Shown here: one piece after another, positions 1 through 11,967 of the stretch
How positions within the stretch are numbered: position 1 is the stretch's first letter
Layout of the letters: each line of letters opens with the position of its first letter
Source: Nicotiana tabacum
Taxonomy: Eukaryota; Streptophyta; Magnoliopsida; Solanales; Solanaceae
Assembly (NCBI RefSeq): GCF_000715075.1
Contig: NC_134081.1
Location: 106,504,108-106,568,107 of the forward strand
DNA length: 64,000 nt
Direction of reading: 5' to 3'
Made by a program: the position numbers and the translations under genes
The notes under the pieces: generated by a model
The model's database searches: none
Told to the model about the DNA's origin: nothing
Seen by the model: the letters and a program-made list of their open reading frames with translations, nothing else

Positions 1-2132
1 TTATCAACATATATCTGAACTACCAAGAGATCTTTACTTTTTTCTTTCAAGAATAAAGTATTGTTAATTTTACCTTTCTTGTACCCATGCTCAAGCAAGA
101 ATTTTGATAATCTTTCATACCATGCTCTTGGAGCCTGCTTGAGCCCATAAAGTTCCTTGTCAAGCTTGTACACATGATCAAGATATTTCTTGCTTTTAAA
201 GCCCGGAGGTTGCTTGACAAACACTTATTTCTTTAGATAGCCATTGAGGAAGGCACTCTTACATTCATCTGATGAAGAGTGAATTCCATGTAGGCATCAA
301 AGGCTATAAAGAGTCTAATTGCTTACAATCTTACAACTTGAGCAAAAGTCTCATCATAGTTTATGCCTTCTACTTGACCATATCCTTGAACCACCAATCT
401 TGCTTGGTTGAGTTCATCTAGCATTGTATTCAACCAATCTGCATCCTACAAAGCCTCAGTAACATTTTTAGGTTCAATAAGAGATAAAAAAATATCAAAA
501 GCACAAAGATTCTTCAAAGAAGATCTGGTTTTGATTCTAGAGGTTGGATCAGTAATTATGTTCTCAATGGGATGAGAACTTTGATACTTGTAAGGTTTCA
601 CAACCAGCTGGTTTCCCCTAGATGTTCCTTCAATGTTTTGTTGCTGAGGAATAGGTTCATGGACAGGTTCCCTCGAGATTTGAGGATCAGTTCCTCTTTG
701 TTCAGTTCCCTATATCAAGTTGCCCCGGGTGGAAGGACCTGTTCTATCACCTATTCCTTCCTCTGATGTAGCTTCAGTTTGGGATGTGAATTTATTTGAG
801 TTTCTTACCAGCCCAATTGCTTCATCATCATGTTCCTGCCTCTTAGAATGAATGTTAGTTTCGTCAAAAACCACATGTACACTTTCTTCTACACACATAG
901 TTCTGTTGTTATAAATCTTATAAGCTTTACTATGTGAAGAATATCCTAAGAATACTCCTTCATCACTTATGGGATCAAAGTTACCTAGGGAGTCTTTATC
1001 ATTATTCTGCACAAAGCACTTGCATCCAAATGCCCTAAGATGGGATATATTTGGCTTTCTCCCTTTAAGGAACTCATAGGGAGTTTCTCAATAAGAGGTC
1101 TAGTCATGCACCTATTTATAATGTAGCATGCAGTATTCATAGCTTCTGTCCAGAAACTATAGAGCCGTTTACTAGAAAGAAGCATAGTCTTAGCCATTTC
1201 TTCCAATGTCCTATTCTTTCTTTCAGCTACTCAATTTTGTTGTGGAGTACTAGGAGCAGAAAAATTATGAGTTTTGACATGCTCATCACAAAATTTAGCA
1301 AATTTAGCATTCTCGAATTCAGTACCATGATCAGACCTAATTGATGCAAGTTGATTGACTAGTTATTTCTGAGTTTTTCTAACAAAAGAAGTGAACACGT
1401 CAAATGCTTCATCTTTAGATGTTAAAAATAATGTCCAAGTAAACCTAGAGTAATCATCAACAAGCACCATAATATATCTCTTACCATCCCTGCTCAGTAT
1501 TCTCATTGGATCACAAAGATTCATATGGACCAGTTCCATCGTCCTGGTAATGCTTACCATTTTCCCGCTTTGGAAAGAGGATCTTACGTGCTTCCCCCTT
1601 GCACAAGCCTCACAAACTTTATCTTCCTTGAACTTATTGTTAGGCAGCCCTATCACCAAGTTCTTGGAGACTAATTTATTGAGTTGGCTTAGACTAACAT
1701 CTCCAAGTCTTTTGTGCCAAAGGAGGGGATCGTTATCCAACACACTTAAGCAAGTGAGTTCATTATCTGAAAGTGTGGACAAATTCACAACATATATGTT
1801 GTTCACTCTTTTCCCTGTAAAACTATCTTGTCAGTGGTAAGATTAATCACAAAGCATTTTATAGGGGTGAATGCTACCGTGTTACCTCTATAACACAATT
1901 GTGATACACTTTTTAGACTGTACTTCAGTCTATCTATCAAGTAGACATTCTCAATAAAGTGAGAATCAGTCTTACTTACCTTTCCAACCCCAATGATCTC
2001 ACGTTTCTTCCCATTTTCAAAGGAGACATTACCTCCTTTAAGGTCCTCAAGTGAAAGAAATTGGTTCTTGCTTCCTGTTATATGCTTTGAGCAACCACTG
2101 TCCATGTACCCTATTTGGTTGTTCCCTTTCAC
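1..2132 (-). pseudogene. Protease-integrase-RT (pol) region of copia A
   Basis: In order on the minus strand: a protease-like segment with DSGCSKHITG (1803-2132), a GAG-pre-integrase zinc region and integrase core start (1363-1806, with CEACARGKH and the catalytic-domain start), the integrase C-terminal part (985-1206, MEEMAKTMLLSSKRLYSFWTEA region), a linker (710-1012) and the beginning of the RT down to position 1. Stops and frameshifts break every junction. Compared with copia B, about 117 bp is missing near 403-412 inside the RT, so this copy cannot make an active polymerase. Confidence 0.82.
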
Positions 2133-2435
2133 TTGGACCTACAAAAAGAAATCAGGGTTTAGTCTTAGGAACCCAAACTAGTTTGGGTCCCTTTCTATAG
2201 GCAAAAGGGTGAATCAAATTCTTTTTAGCCCAACTTGGCAGCCTTGAACAAAATCTTTGTTCTTTTGACTTGCTTTTTCTTTTGCAGTGCATTCACTTTT
2301 ATAGTGACCAGTGTTATCACAGTGTGTGCAAATCTTGTTCTTAGGAAGTGTAAGATATTTACTTTTGGGATCCCACTTAGGTGCACGGTTCCCAAAGCCA
2401 AGTCCTTTTATGTTGTTAATGTGGTGTTCTTGTAG

Positions 2436-3892
2436 CTATGAAAGTGCATCAGAGGACCTATTCCATTTACAGGTTCTGTCTAGCTCATGCTTGACCTTGC
2501 TTAGATCCTCCTTTAGAATTCTTACCTGTTCATCTCTCTTGTACAACTCATTTTTTATTTTTCCTACATTTTCTTCTAAAGTGAGTTGTGTGTGATCAAC
2601 TGTCTTTTTGCCTGTTCCTAATTTAAATTTTAGATTTTTAGATCTAAGCTCTAGGACAGTTGAGTCAAGTGCATGAACCTGGTTCTTCAACACAGTATTT
2701 TCACTTACAGTTTCACTAGCCCTAAGTTCCAGATTTTTGCACTTAGCATTCAAAATCACACATTCTTTAGACAACTGTTCTTTTTTATTATTTATATCCT
2801 CAGATTCATCAATTAGCTCTAGTAGCAACTCAAATAACCTTTCTTTAGATAAAAATTTAATCTTGTCTTTGAGATGAAAGACACTTATCTCAGTTTCTTC
2901 ATCAGATTCTCCAATGGCCATAAGTGCTCGTTCATCCTCATCATCACCATCTGAGCTTTCATTTGAGCTTTCTCCCCAAGCAGCGACCATAGCCTTGGTT
3001 GATCCTTTGTTGTTTCTTTTCTTGGGTTGAACTTGTTCATTCTTCCTGTTCCTTCGTTCTGCTTTTTCCTTCTTCCATTCAATTTCCCACAAAGGATAGT
3101 TTTTGATGTGATGATCAGGCTTTCCACACTTATGGCAGCCATCATCGGTTTGCTTCTCAGGAGCTTTTTCCTTGCTGTAGCTTCCACTTCTTGAAGAACC
3201 CTTTCCTCTCCTCAGGTACTTCTTGAAGTCTTTGGTGATCATAGCCATTTCATCATCTTCCAGATCAAAACTTTCAGTGATTCTGAGTGCCAAGCTTCTT
3301 TCCTTCTTAGGTATATCCATCTTCACAGTTTGTCTCCTAAGTTCATAAGCAGTGAGATTTTCAATCAATTCATCTAGTGGAAGAATAGCAATGTTCTTTG
3401 ACTCCTAGATGGCAGTGATCTTGCTTTCCCAAGTGATTGGCAAGACCCTAGTAAGTATCTTCTCAACCTCTTTTCTTGAGGAATAATCCTTCCAAAAGAT
3501 TTTAGTGCATTTGTCAGTGTAGTGAACCTTGTGTACATCTCTTGAATGGTTTCTCCATCCTTCATAGCAAAGTTCTCATACTGAGAGTACAATAGAGTTC
3601 CTCTAGATCTCTTCACTTGAGTAGTTCCTTCATGAGCCACCTGTAGTGTGTCCCAAATTTGCTTAGCAGTGGCATAACCCTGGATTCTACTGTACTCTTC
3701 TGGACCAAGTCCACAAATAAGCCATTTCTTGGCTTTAGCATTCTTCTCCCACTTCTTCAAGTCCTCAGCAATGCAATCCGCTCTTGTCTTTGGCACATCT
3801 ACTCCTTCAATATTTTTCTTCAATGTAGCTAGTGGACCATCAATGACAATGTCCCATAGCTCATAGTCCTCTCCTTGAATGTGATCTCTCAT
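2436..3892 (-). pseudogene. Gag region of copia A
   Basis: Two ORFs cover the capsid/nucleocapsid region. 3374-3892 gives an N-terminal UBN2-type gag domain with the segment YELWDIVIDGPLA. 2436-3368 carries a CCHC knuckle (CHKCGKPDHHIKNYP), then an acidic segment and a long coiled coil of E/K/L-rich residues. A single disruption near 3370 separates the pieces. The start is the first ATG of the 172-residue ORF, but the true gag start probably lies upstream near 3980 (a matching in-frame MSAPP-like start is seen in copia B). The product would form the virus-like particle; it is decayed here. Confidence 0.82.
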
Positions 3893-4024
3893 TCTGTTCT
3901 TCCACCAAGAGTAGAGTTAGCCATTAAAGATTAATGGCCTAGTAGTGGATTGTCCTTCCTAGTTTCCAGGTGGTGCACTCATATTGATCTTCTCCTAAGG
4001 TATTAGCCTCTTCAAGGATAACCC

Positions 4025-4036
4025 GCTCTGATACCA
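4025..4036 (-). other. tRNA-iMet-type primer binding site of copia A
   Basis: Minus-strand sequence TGGTATCAGAGC lies two bases inside the 5' LTR. This is the standard plant initiator-methionine tRNA complement used by copia elements to prime minus-strand DNA synthesis, and it fixes the element's orientation. Confidence 0.88.
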
Positions 4037-4038
4037 AT

Positions 4039-4964
4039 TGTTGTTTGGTACTTCAATACCACATAAGAGGAGGTGGGATAATTTGTGTGGTGTCCAATTT
4101 TTTACGTGCACAAATTATAGAAGGACCCTGGTTCTTCTATGTGTTCCTTATACTATAGTTACAGAATAATAAATGCGGAAAGTAAAGAACACAAGTATTT
4201 TACGTGGAAAACATCTGGCTCAAAAGGTGAAAAAACCATGACCTACTATCTAGTAGGATTTTTCCCAACACTTCACTGAATCACTAAGCCAAAAATAGTA
4301 TTTACAAAACTCTTTGTAAGCCTAAGGATTACCTCTAACCCTTTGTGGCAACCGGCCTCTAGCTGTTGCGACAACTTCAAGTTAACTCTAACTTGAGTAC
4401 TTCACTCAAAGTACCTAGTACAATTGCTTCTAGATAAAGCTGAAAGGTACAACTCAAAAGCCCTACTATAATGAAACTAGAATAAAAGACAGACACTTGG
4501 AACTGGTTCTTCTCTCTGGTTCATGTAGCTTCGGGTTCGCACACTTGTATCACACAAGAATTGCTTGCAAAATGCCTTGCTATTTTGCTCTCCACTTACG
4601 TTTAACTTCAGCGTTTGTACGTACCTGTAAAATGAGAACATCTTGAAATATATAGAGTTAGTAGAATAGGAAATAACTAAAAGTCTAATGCTTTGCTATT
4701 CCTTGGTGGAAGAGTTCTAGTTAGATTCAACTTCTAACTCCTCCATTATCTAGGATAGAGTTCTCTTCGAGTAAGGAGTCCTTCTCCTTATCACTTATGT
4801 AACCTTTTCGTTCAGGATATATCAGATATAACCACTTAAGCTTATCTCTTTCACGTGCATACCTTGTGCTTGAATGGGCCCGTATCTGTGTACACTGTGT
4901 ATGGACCTGGTTCATGCTTGAGTTCCTTTGTCAATCATCAAAACAAACTTTACTTAGTCCAACA
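4039..4964 (-). repeat. 5' LTR of copia A (926 bp)
   Basis: On the minus strand the LTR starts TGTTGGACTAAG and ends CAAACAACA. It aligns with the two LTRs of copia B (929 and 924 bp). The flanking bases 4965-4969 (gttat) would be one target-site duplication; the partner lies outside the window. Confidence 0.88.
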
Positions 4965-4969
4965 GTTAT

Positions 4970-5562
4970 GTTGTTGTTATTATTAACTATACAAGTAAAA
5001 TCTATAGTCTAAGAATTATAGATTTTAACTTTGCTTTATGTCAATAACAACTTATTTGTTAATGAAATAATCAGATTTTTTGTTGGATTATATATTTTCA
5101 CAGTCTATGCATAATTTGACTGTAAATTCAAAATTAGCATTTAACCATTTTTTGTGTGTTTGTAAATGTTGGTACGACCGTACAAGAAGATATCAAAACA
5201 ACATCGTAAGATTCTATACAAACATCATAAGATAACACGACTTGTCACGTATACTTTTAGCTTTGAAGTTGATAGTATTAAAATCTAGTTTTAGTCTCAT
5301 TGCTCAATCGACTTGTACAAAATTATGAATTCACGATTGTCATAGCATCAAACTATAAATTCACTATTGATTGGTCACACCGTCTTGGTGCTTACATAAA
5401 TCGCTCAAGTAGCCGTATCGGTACAGCTTTCTCAAAACTACTCGATCTCCAGTTCGTTGTAATGCCAAATATGGACATGATCATCTTTCAATTCTTTATA
5501 CAATGACTTTATTTTCAAAATATAAGTACATTATACTTTAGCCATTTAAATACTTCCTATGC
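4970..5562. other. AT-rich intergenic DNA
   Basis: No gene, repeat family or RNA is recognised between copia A and the MITE cluster. The only ORF of note (5300-5506, 68 residues) has no recognisable domain, signal peptide or promoter and is treated as chance. Confidence 0.6.
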
Positions 5563-6441
5563 CCCAATTTATGTGATACAGTTCGAATATCGAGATTTAA
5601 AACACCTTAATTTTGGCTGTTAATTGGGACCAGTGACGTAGCCATATTATATCAAGGGTGTTCAAGCTTACATCCTTTGTCGCATAATTGTACTGCATAT
5701 ATAGGTTAAATATTATTTTATATGGTTATATATTATATTTTAAACACCCTTAACATAATTAAGTGAAGTCATCCAATGGTCCAAGATGTTCAAAGTGAGG
5801 TGTTGTTCAAGGGTTTGAATCCTTATCTTTTTGTTTGCCAAAACAAAACGAGACCACCTTGTGTGGTTTGTTTGACTCTTTTTCAATCAAAACAATTTCT
5901 AATAAATAACTCTTAAAACTTAAAATTGGGGTAAAAAAAATAATTAATATTAAAAGTTATTTTCAAATTTTATAATTTGAAAGTCAAGCTCTACAAAAAT
6001 TTCTTCAACAAAAGTCCTCTACATACTATAGACGCTCTCGACGCTCTCGTTTCTTTGATTTTATGCTTACTTTTATTGGTTGTTGTCTTGTTTTATATTA
6101 GTTTTAATTTATAAAATTATAGTTCTATACAAGTGTGGTAATTGTTTAGCTAAATGTTGCGTAGTTTGATTTGAAAAAATTCAGTGCACCCATTCATTGA
6201 AAAATATTGACTTCCTTAAAAGTTTGAATACCCTTGGCGAGATTCCTGGCTACTCTTCTAATTGGGACACTTAATCTTTAAATTTTTTGAAATAAAATTT
6301 ACATATTTGGAAACTACACAAAAGTATTATAAGTTACAATAATTAATAATTTAAAATATTTAAAAGGTATATAAAAATATTATGAAAAGAAAATCGTTTA
6401 ACTCTTGAAATCTGAATTGCATCGTATAAGAGTATTTGTAT
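5563..6441. mobile_element. Decayed Stowaway-like MITE split by a second element
   Basis: The left end (cttcctatgccccaatttatgtgatac) resembles the Solanaceae Stowaway-type end seen at 55976. The right end near 6410-6441 is its degenerate inverted counterpart. Internal sequence at about 6328-6365 (attataagttacaataattaataattt) is also present in the MITE at 63421, which supports family identity. The element is interrupted at 5631-6258. Confidence 0.5.
5631..6258. mobile_element. Non-autonomous TIR element nested in MITE
   Basis: A 628 bp insertion is flanked by the direct repeat taattgggac (5621-5630 and 6259-6268). Ends are cagtgacgtagcca and, inverted, gaagagtagcca, sharing the GTAGCCA core. 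The 9-10 bp duplication would fit a Mutator-like element, and an 8 bp duplication inside it would fit hAT. No ORF is present, so it depended on enzymes in trans. Confidence 0.55.
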
Positions 6442-6457
6442 TAAATGCCTGTAGTTA

Positions 6458-7143
6458 GGGGTGTTCATGTTTCGGTTTGGATCAGTTTTTCCCTAAAAAG
6501 AAACCAAACCAAGTATGTCGGTTTTTCAAATATTGGAACCAAACCAAACCAATTAAATCATTTTTTATCGATTTGGTTTATGTCGCTTTTTTGGTTATTC
6601 ATCGACTTTTTCTTAAATATGAGACATACACTACCAAACACATATTCCGACGATTACATTTTCAACGTAACACCAAAAGAAATCTATCATTTATCAAGAT
6701 ATATTGATGATAACTGGATCAAATAGTGATCAATAATTTAAGGTCTCAATTAAAAATAGATTATTTTTAACATGAAATAGATTCTTGTACTTAGCAAAAC
6801 TACTAATCAAACTAGAATGTAAAGGCAAAGAATTAGATTATTATAATAGCAAAAAACTCGACTAATAATGCAAACAATTAACATGGACTATAAATTTTTA
6901 GAAACTTTGTATAAGAAAATACATATATAGGTGTAATAAAAAAAATTTAAATGACTACTTCTACAGCTAGTTTGGTTCGTTTTTTTCCGATTATTTTTTT
7001 TATTAAAACCAAACCAAATTTGATTGATTTTTAAAATTCAAAACCAAACCAAATCAAACAAAAAAAAGTATCAATTTTTTTGGTTGATTTGGTTCAATTT
7101 TCGATTTAGTTTGATTTTTCGAATTTTAGTGAACTTCCCTACT
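6458..7143. repeat. Degenerate TIR repeat rich in CGGTTTGG motifs
   Basis: The left end (aggggtgttcatgtttcggtttgg) and inverted right end (agggaagttcact) resemble each other. The outer parts are crowded with AACCAAACC / GGTTTGGTT motifs in opposite orientation, typical of a common hAT-like non-autonomous plant repeat. Boundaries are approximate. The ORFs inside (for example 6445-6726) are chance. Confidence 0.45.
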
Positions 7144-7520
7144 ATTTTCTCTAATAGCGTCAGAAAAGGAAAAGTGTATTGCCAGATATGATTCTGCTTG
7201 CCCAGTCAGCTGTCAGCCACTTGTCGCAAACTGGACCCGACTCGAACGGTGTACGGGCCAAAAACCAAAAGTTGGTTTAAAATCCTAATAACATGGAGAT
7301 GCAGATCCCTCTGCCCCATAATGACACGTTCCCTAGCTTTTAGGTTTTACAAATCAATATATGCAAAATTTGCCTATTACGTGACAGTTACTCCACTGCT
7401 TTCGCACTACTTTGTGTGTGCCACAAGGCCCATGAAAAAACAAAACAAACAATAAAAAGTGGCTGCGCTGCAACTACGTTCATATATGGAAAGTTTGCAA
7501 ATTCATCCCTAGTTTCCATC

Positions 7521-7530
7521 TTTATATAAA
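7521..7530 (+). promoter_or_regulatory. TATA box of the NDB gene
   Basis: tttatataaa lies 58 bp before the start ATG at 7588. It is followed by a purine-rich leader (gagagagttcattcg), which is the spacing expected for a plant core promoter. Confidence 0.55.
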
Positions 7531-7587
7531 CTGAAAGAGAAGTAAAAAAAGAGAGAGTTCATTCGTTAGGGTTTATATTGTAACACA

Positions 7588-10500
7588 ATGAGTGGGTACA
7601 GTTTCTTTCAGAGAGCCTCCAGAGCTTTCAATGACTACCCTCATCTCCCTAAAGTTCTTGTTCTTTTCACTGTTAGGTCTGTCAACTTTTGCATTCACCA
7701 TTTTTCTTTATTACACTATTGTTGTGTTATTGTTTTGCTGTTTTTAAATGTTTCTTATTTAGAACTCGGATGATGTAATTAAACTCTATACTTACTTTGA
7801 TAATTCTGTTCATTAACATGAGCACCAGTACTGTTCTAGCCAGCTTGTTTTAGTTTCACCATCTATGATTTCTTTCTCATTTTAGCATTTGCTTGTTGGT
7901 CGTTTTTATTTTTGTCTTGCTGGTCTCGCTTTTGTTCAGTTTTTTCTCAAAATAAAAAGTTGGTGATATGTGCTTTGTCTAATATCATAGGCAGATCGAT
8001 TTAGGATTTGAACTTTATAAGTTCGAGTTTGAGATTATACCACAGCCCGTTCGGGTTTGAAATCAATTTTTTTCATTTAATATTAGTGCCGGCTACATAA
8101 TTATATAAATTTGCCTGCAATTAAGACCTGAATAGAGTGGAATACATGGATGATTCATGTCGCTGACTCTAATTAATTTGGGACCAATTGATTTATTAAT
8201 TTGCTTTGGACTTGCAGTGGTGGAGGACTAGCTGCAGTATGTCATACTGCATATGCTGATGCAGGTCAGAATGATGTTAAGAAGAAGAAAGTGGTAGTGC
8301 TTGGAACAGGCTGGGCCGGAACAAGTTTCCTTAAGAATTTGAAAGACCCCTCATATTCTGTTCAGGTCGTGTCTCCTCGCAACTATTTTGCCTTCACTCC
8401 TCTGTTACCTAGTGTTACCTGTGGCACAGTTGAAGCAAGGAGCATTGTAGAACCAATTCGTAATATTGTCAAAAAGGTATAGATATTCGTTGTCTTTTTA
8501 AAGCCAAGCAAAATCCTACTCAAAGTGATGTCTTTGTTGCATATTTAGTGGGCGTTTGGACATAATTTTTGTGAAATTCCGGAAAAAAGTGAAAAAAAAA
8601 TTTCTAGTGAAAATAGTATTTGAAAATTAGAGTTGTGTTTGGACATGAATACAATTTGGAGCTGTTTTTGAATTTTTGTGAGTGATTTGAAGTGACAATT
8701 TTGAAAGACAACTTTTTGGAGTTTTTTGAAATTTTCGAAAAATTTCAAAATGTAACTTCAAGTGAAAATTGAAATTTTCATGGCAACAATGATTTCGGAA
8801 AAAAATAAAAAATAAATCGAAAAAAAGTGAATTATTTTATGACCAAACGGGCCCTTAAAATTTTGGAGTTTTAAGTATTTGTATTAGGGGTGAGACAAAC
8901 GGACGGGTCGGGTCGGATATGGGACGTGTCGAAAACAGGTAATGAAAAACGGATAAATTATCCGGCCCGACTCATATTTAATACGGATAAAAAAAATGGG
9001 TTAACCGGCGGATATCCATGTTTCATGAATATGATCAGATTTAGGAGAATTCTTAGTCTCCCAAACTTGAGAAACCCTCAATAAGAGGTTTTACAAATGT
9101 AAAAATTAAACCCATTAGTAATCCATTGGTAATCCATTTTCTAAATGGATAATATGGTTCTTATCCATATTTGACCCGTTTTTAAAAAGTTCATTATCCA
9201 ACCCATTTTTTAGTGTATAATATGGGTGGTTAACTGTTTTCTTTTAACCATTTTGCCACCACTAATTTGTTATAATAAGATTATATCTCTGTACAGAAAA
9301 AGTTTGATGCTGATTTCAAGGAAGCTGAGTGTTACAAGATTGACACAGTAAACAAGAAAGTTCACTGTAAAACAACCCAACAAAGTCATTTGGGTGGTGG
9401 CACAGAAGAGTTTACCGTAGATTATGACTATCTGGTGATCGCTATGGGAGCTCGAGCAAATACTTTCAACACCCCAGGTGTTGTGGAGAATGCACACTTT
9501 CTGAAGGTAGCTTTACTGAGCAACTGTCTTTACTGAATTAATAAACAACAACAATAACATACCCAGTATATTCCCACATGTGAGGTCTGAGGAGCGTAAT
9601 ATGTACGCAGTCCTCACCCCTACATTGTGAAGGTAGAGGGGTTGCTTCTGGAAGACTCTTTTAATGTGTCAATGAATTGAAGTATACTCGCATTCTAGTC
9701 TTCTGCTACTACCTTTAAAGTTATTTGAAGAGCGAGTAATGATATTTCTTTGCAGGAAGTAGAAGATGCTCAGAGAATTCGTAGGAATGTGATAGATTGT
9801 TTTGAGAGGGCAAGCATTCCCAGCATAAGTGAAGAGGAGAGAAGGAGAATTCTTCACTTTGTGGTAGTTGGAGGTGGTCCAGCCGGCGTGGAGTTTGCTG
9901 CTGAGCTTCATGATTTTGTGAAAGAGGATCTCGCGAAGTTGTATCCTGCCCTTAAACAGTACGCGAGGATAACACTCCTTGAGGCTGGTGATCATATACT
10001 GAACATGTAAAACAACATTCTCCACCGTACTACATTATAGCTTGTAACTTGTTTGCTTGCTCAGAGATTATTGTTGGCTTTCACATTTTCAGGTTTGACA
10101 AAAGAATTACAGCTTTTGCCGAGGAAAAATTTGCGAGAGATGGTATTCAGCTGAAAACTGGATCAATGGTGGTGAAAGTAAGTGATCGTGAAATATCAAC
10201 AAAAGAGAGAAGCACCGGACAAACTGTTACAATACCATATGGAATGTGTGTCTGGTCCACTGGTATTGGAACTCGCCCTGTCATTATGGATTTCATGAAG
10301 CAAATTGGTCAGGTATGTTCATTTATTACTGCGTATGATTACTGCCAATCTTTTTTCATCGGTTCAAAGATGAACCTCTATTTGTTGTTTGTTGATGGTT
10401 TGCAGACAAACAGGCGAGTCTTAGCAACGGATGAATGGCTCCGAGTAGAAGGGTGCAGCGAAATTTATGCTCTAGGTGATTGTGCCACAATAAACCAACG

Positions 10501-11967
10501 CAAAGTCATGGTACAGTTGACCAATCTTTAGATTGATACTTATATATACTGAATTGGAACAATCTAGCATTATTTCTTGGAACATGAAGTTTCAACTTGT
10601 ATAATGGTCTTTTCTACTTCAAATCCCTGATTAACTGAAGTATTGCAACTAGTAATCCTTAATATACTAAGCGGACTTAACTATACTTCTCAGTTCCACC
10701 CTCACTCTCCCTCATATCTCACTCTCCTTCATATTGGTACAACTTTGAAATTCAAGATCAGGAATTGAACAATATCATGCTCATTTCTGGGACTGAGGCG
10801 TAATTGTTATTGTTGTTTTTGTTATATACTTCTTTTCATTTCTAATTCTTATGGTTTCTGAAAAGCTTGGTGACACAATAGAATGACAGTGGATGAAATT
10901 TCATTCATCTTTATACAAGTTAAGGAACTACTAAGTTTTTCTAAATATTTAGAATCTATATTTACATAACAGGAAGATATTGGAATCATATTTAGCAAGG
11001 CAGACAAGGATAATTCTGGTACCCTAAGAGCAGAAGATTTTAAAGAAGTGATCCATGACATATGTGAGAGGTATCCTCAAGTGGATCTTTATCTGAAGAA
11101 AAGGCAGCTGAATAACTTTAATGCTTTACTAAAGAGTTCAGAAGAAGATGCTGAAATAAACATTGAAAAGTTCAAGTCACTACTTGCTGAAGTAGACTCC
11201 CAGATGAAAAATCTTCCTGCTACAGCACAGGTAAATATATATAGATTATTTTCTCTTGATATATGCTTCTATAGAGTTCCTCATCTTATGCTTCGGTTTG
11301 TTATTTTCTACACTAGGTTGCTGCTCAACAAGGTAGTTACCTTGCTGACTGTTTCAATCGCATGGAAATGTGTGAAGCTAATCCAGAAGGTCCACTAAGA
11401 TTCCGAGGAACGGGCCGCCATCGCTTCCATCCTTTTAGGTAGGCATGAAACACCATCAACTCTAGCTACTTAAGTGATTAACTCTAGCAAGAATGCTAAG
11501 GTATTACAGAAAAATAAACCTCTTGATTATGGGGAATCATATGAACTCCTCTTGCTATAGAGTTGACACTAATGTTTACTCTTTACCTTTTTTCTTATCT
11601 TGTGCTTCAATATTTGTTGGTTTTTTACCCCTTCTTTTCCCCTCTCTTACAGGTATAGGCATTTGGGGCAGTTTGCACCATTGGGTGGAGAACAAACTGC
11701 AGCTCAACTCCCTGGAGACTGGGTTTCAATAGGTCACAGTACGCAGTGGCTCTGGTATTCAGTATATGCAAGGTAAGAAGTCTGTCACATTACAAAAAAA
11801 TACTTTTACTCGTACCCAGTGTTTGTACCAAACTAAACAATATATGTGTTATTAATATGTGCTTGGTTTCAAATTTCAGCAAGCTAGTCAGCTGGCGTAC
11901 AAGGGTGTTGGTGGTATCTGATTGGATAAGGCGTTTCACATTTGGGAGGGATTCTAGCAGAATCTGA
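7588..11967 (+). CDS. NDB: External type II NAD(P)H:ubiquinone oxidoreductase, mitochondrial (NDB class)
   Basis: Ten exons: 7588-7676, 8218-8476, 9297-9506, 9756-10006, 10093-10312, 10406-10510, 10973-11230, 11317-11438, 11653-11772, 11880-11967. All introns are GT-AG and the exons sum to 1722 nt (573 residues), the usual NDB length. The enzyme oxidises cytosolic NAD(P)H on the outer face of the inner mitochondrial membrane and reduces ubiquinone without pumping protons. Visible features are an FAD-binding Rossmann motif VVVLGTGWAG (residues 55-64), a second dinucleotide-binding motif VVVGGGPAGVEF (222-233), a 12-residue EF-hand loop from D389 to D400 (DKDNSGTLRAED), and a C-terminus ending FGRDSSRI. 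E262 ends the second beta strand (LLEAGD), which in this family goes with NADH preference (NDB2-4 type) whereas NDB1 has a neutral residue. That assignment is from memory of the family. Introns 2 and 3 hold transposon debris. Confidence 0.95.
8548..8854. mobile_element. Tourist/Harbinger-type MITE in NDB intron 2
   Basis: A 307 bp element between TTA duplications (8545-8547, 8855-8857). Ends are gtgggcgtttggacataa and, inverted, gggcccgtttggtcataa. It shares the CGTTTGG terminal core and an internal gtgtttggacatga motif with the autonomous-type Harbinger at 37812-41466. It has no coding capacity. A related copy begins near 63765. Confidence 0.75.
8887..9262. repeat. Degenerate hAT-like TIR repeat in NDB intron 2
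   Basis: The left end aggggtgagacaaacgg and the inverted right end agtggtggcaaaatgg are related. The middle carries repeated forms of acggataaattatcc / ggataatatgg. This is the layout of a widespread non-autonomous plant repeat. Ends are approximate and no clear 8 bp duplication was found. Confidence 0.45.
9542..9652 (-). mobile_element. TS-SINE / RTE-LINE 3' tail in NDB intron 3
   Basis: Read on the minus strand this ends in GTTATTGTTGTTGTT and carries the module with GTGAGGACTGCGTACATATT and GGAATATACTGGGT. The same module ends the LINE at 22690-24012 and the insertion at 18517-18636. It could be a truncated TS SINE or a severely 5'-truncated RTE tail; the two families share this end. Confidence 0.7.

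Larger units (their letters stand above)
1..4964 (-). mobile_element. Ty1/copia retrotransposon A, truncated by window edge
   Basis: This copia element reads right to left: 5' LTR (4039-4964), primer binding site, gag, protease, integrase and reverse transcriptase. The window cuts it inside the RT, near the YVDD motif, so its 3' half and 3' LTR lie outside. Coding pieces are broken by stops and frameshifts, so it is not autonomous as read. It is a close relative of copia B at 37571-55788: gag, zinc knuckle, integrase and LTR align along their length. A two-knuckle gag with a coiled coil suggests the SIRE/Maximus lineage, which is an inference from family knowledge. Confidence 0.9.

Noticed and set aside
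1..4964. Endogenous pararetrovirus
   Set aside because: The element has LTRs, copia domain order (integrase before RT) and an iMet primer site, so it is a Ty1/copia retrotransposon.
5300..5506. 68-residue ORF in intergenic DNA
   Set aside because: No domain, signal or promoter, and length expected by chance in this composition.
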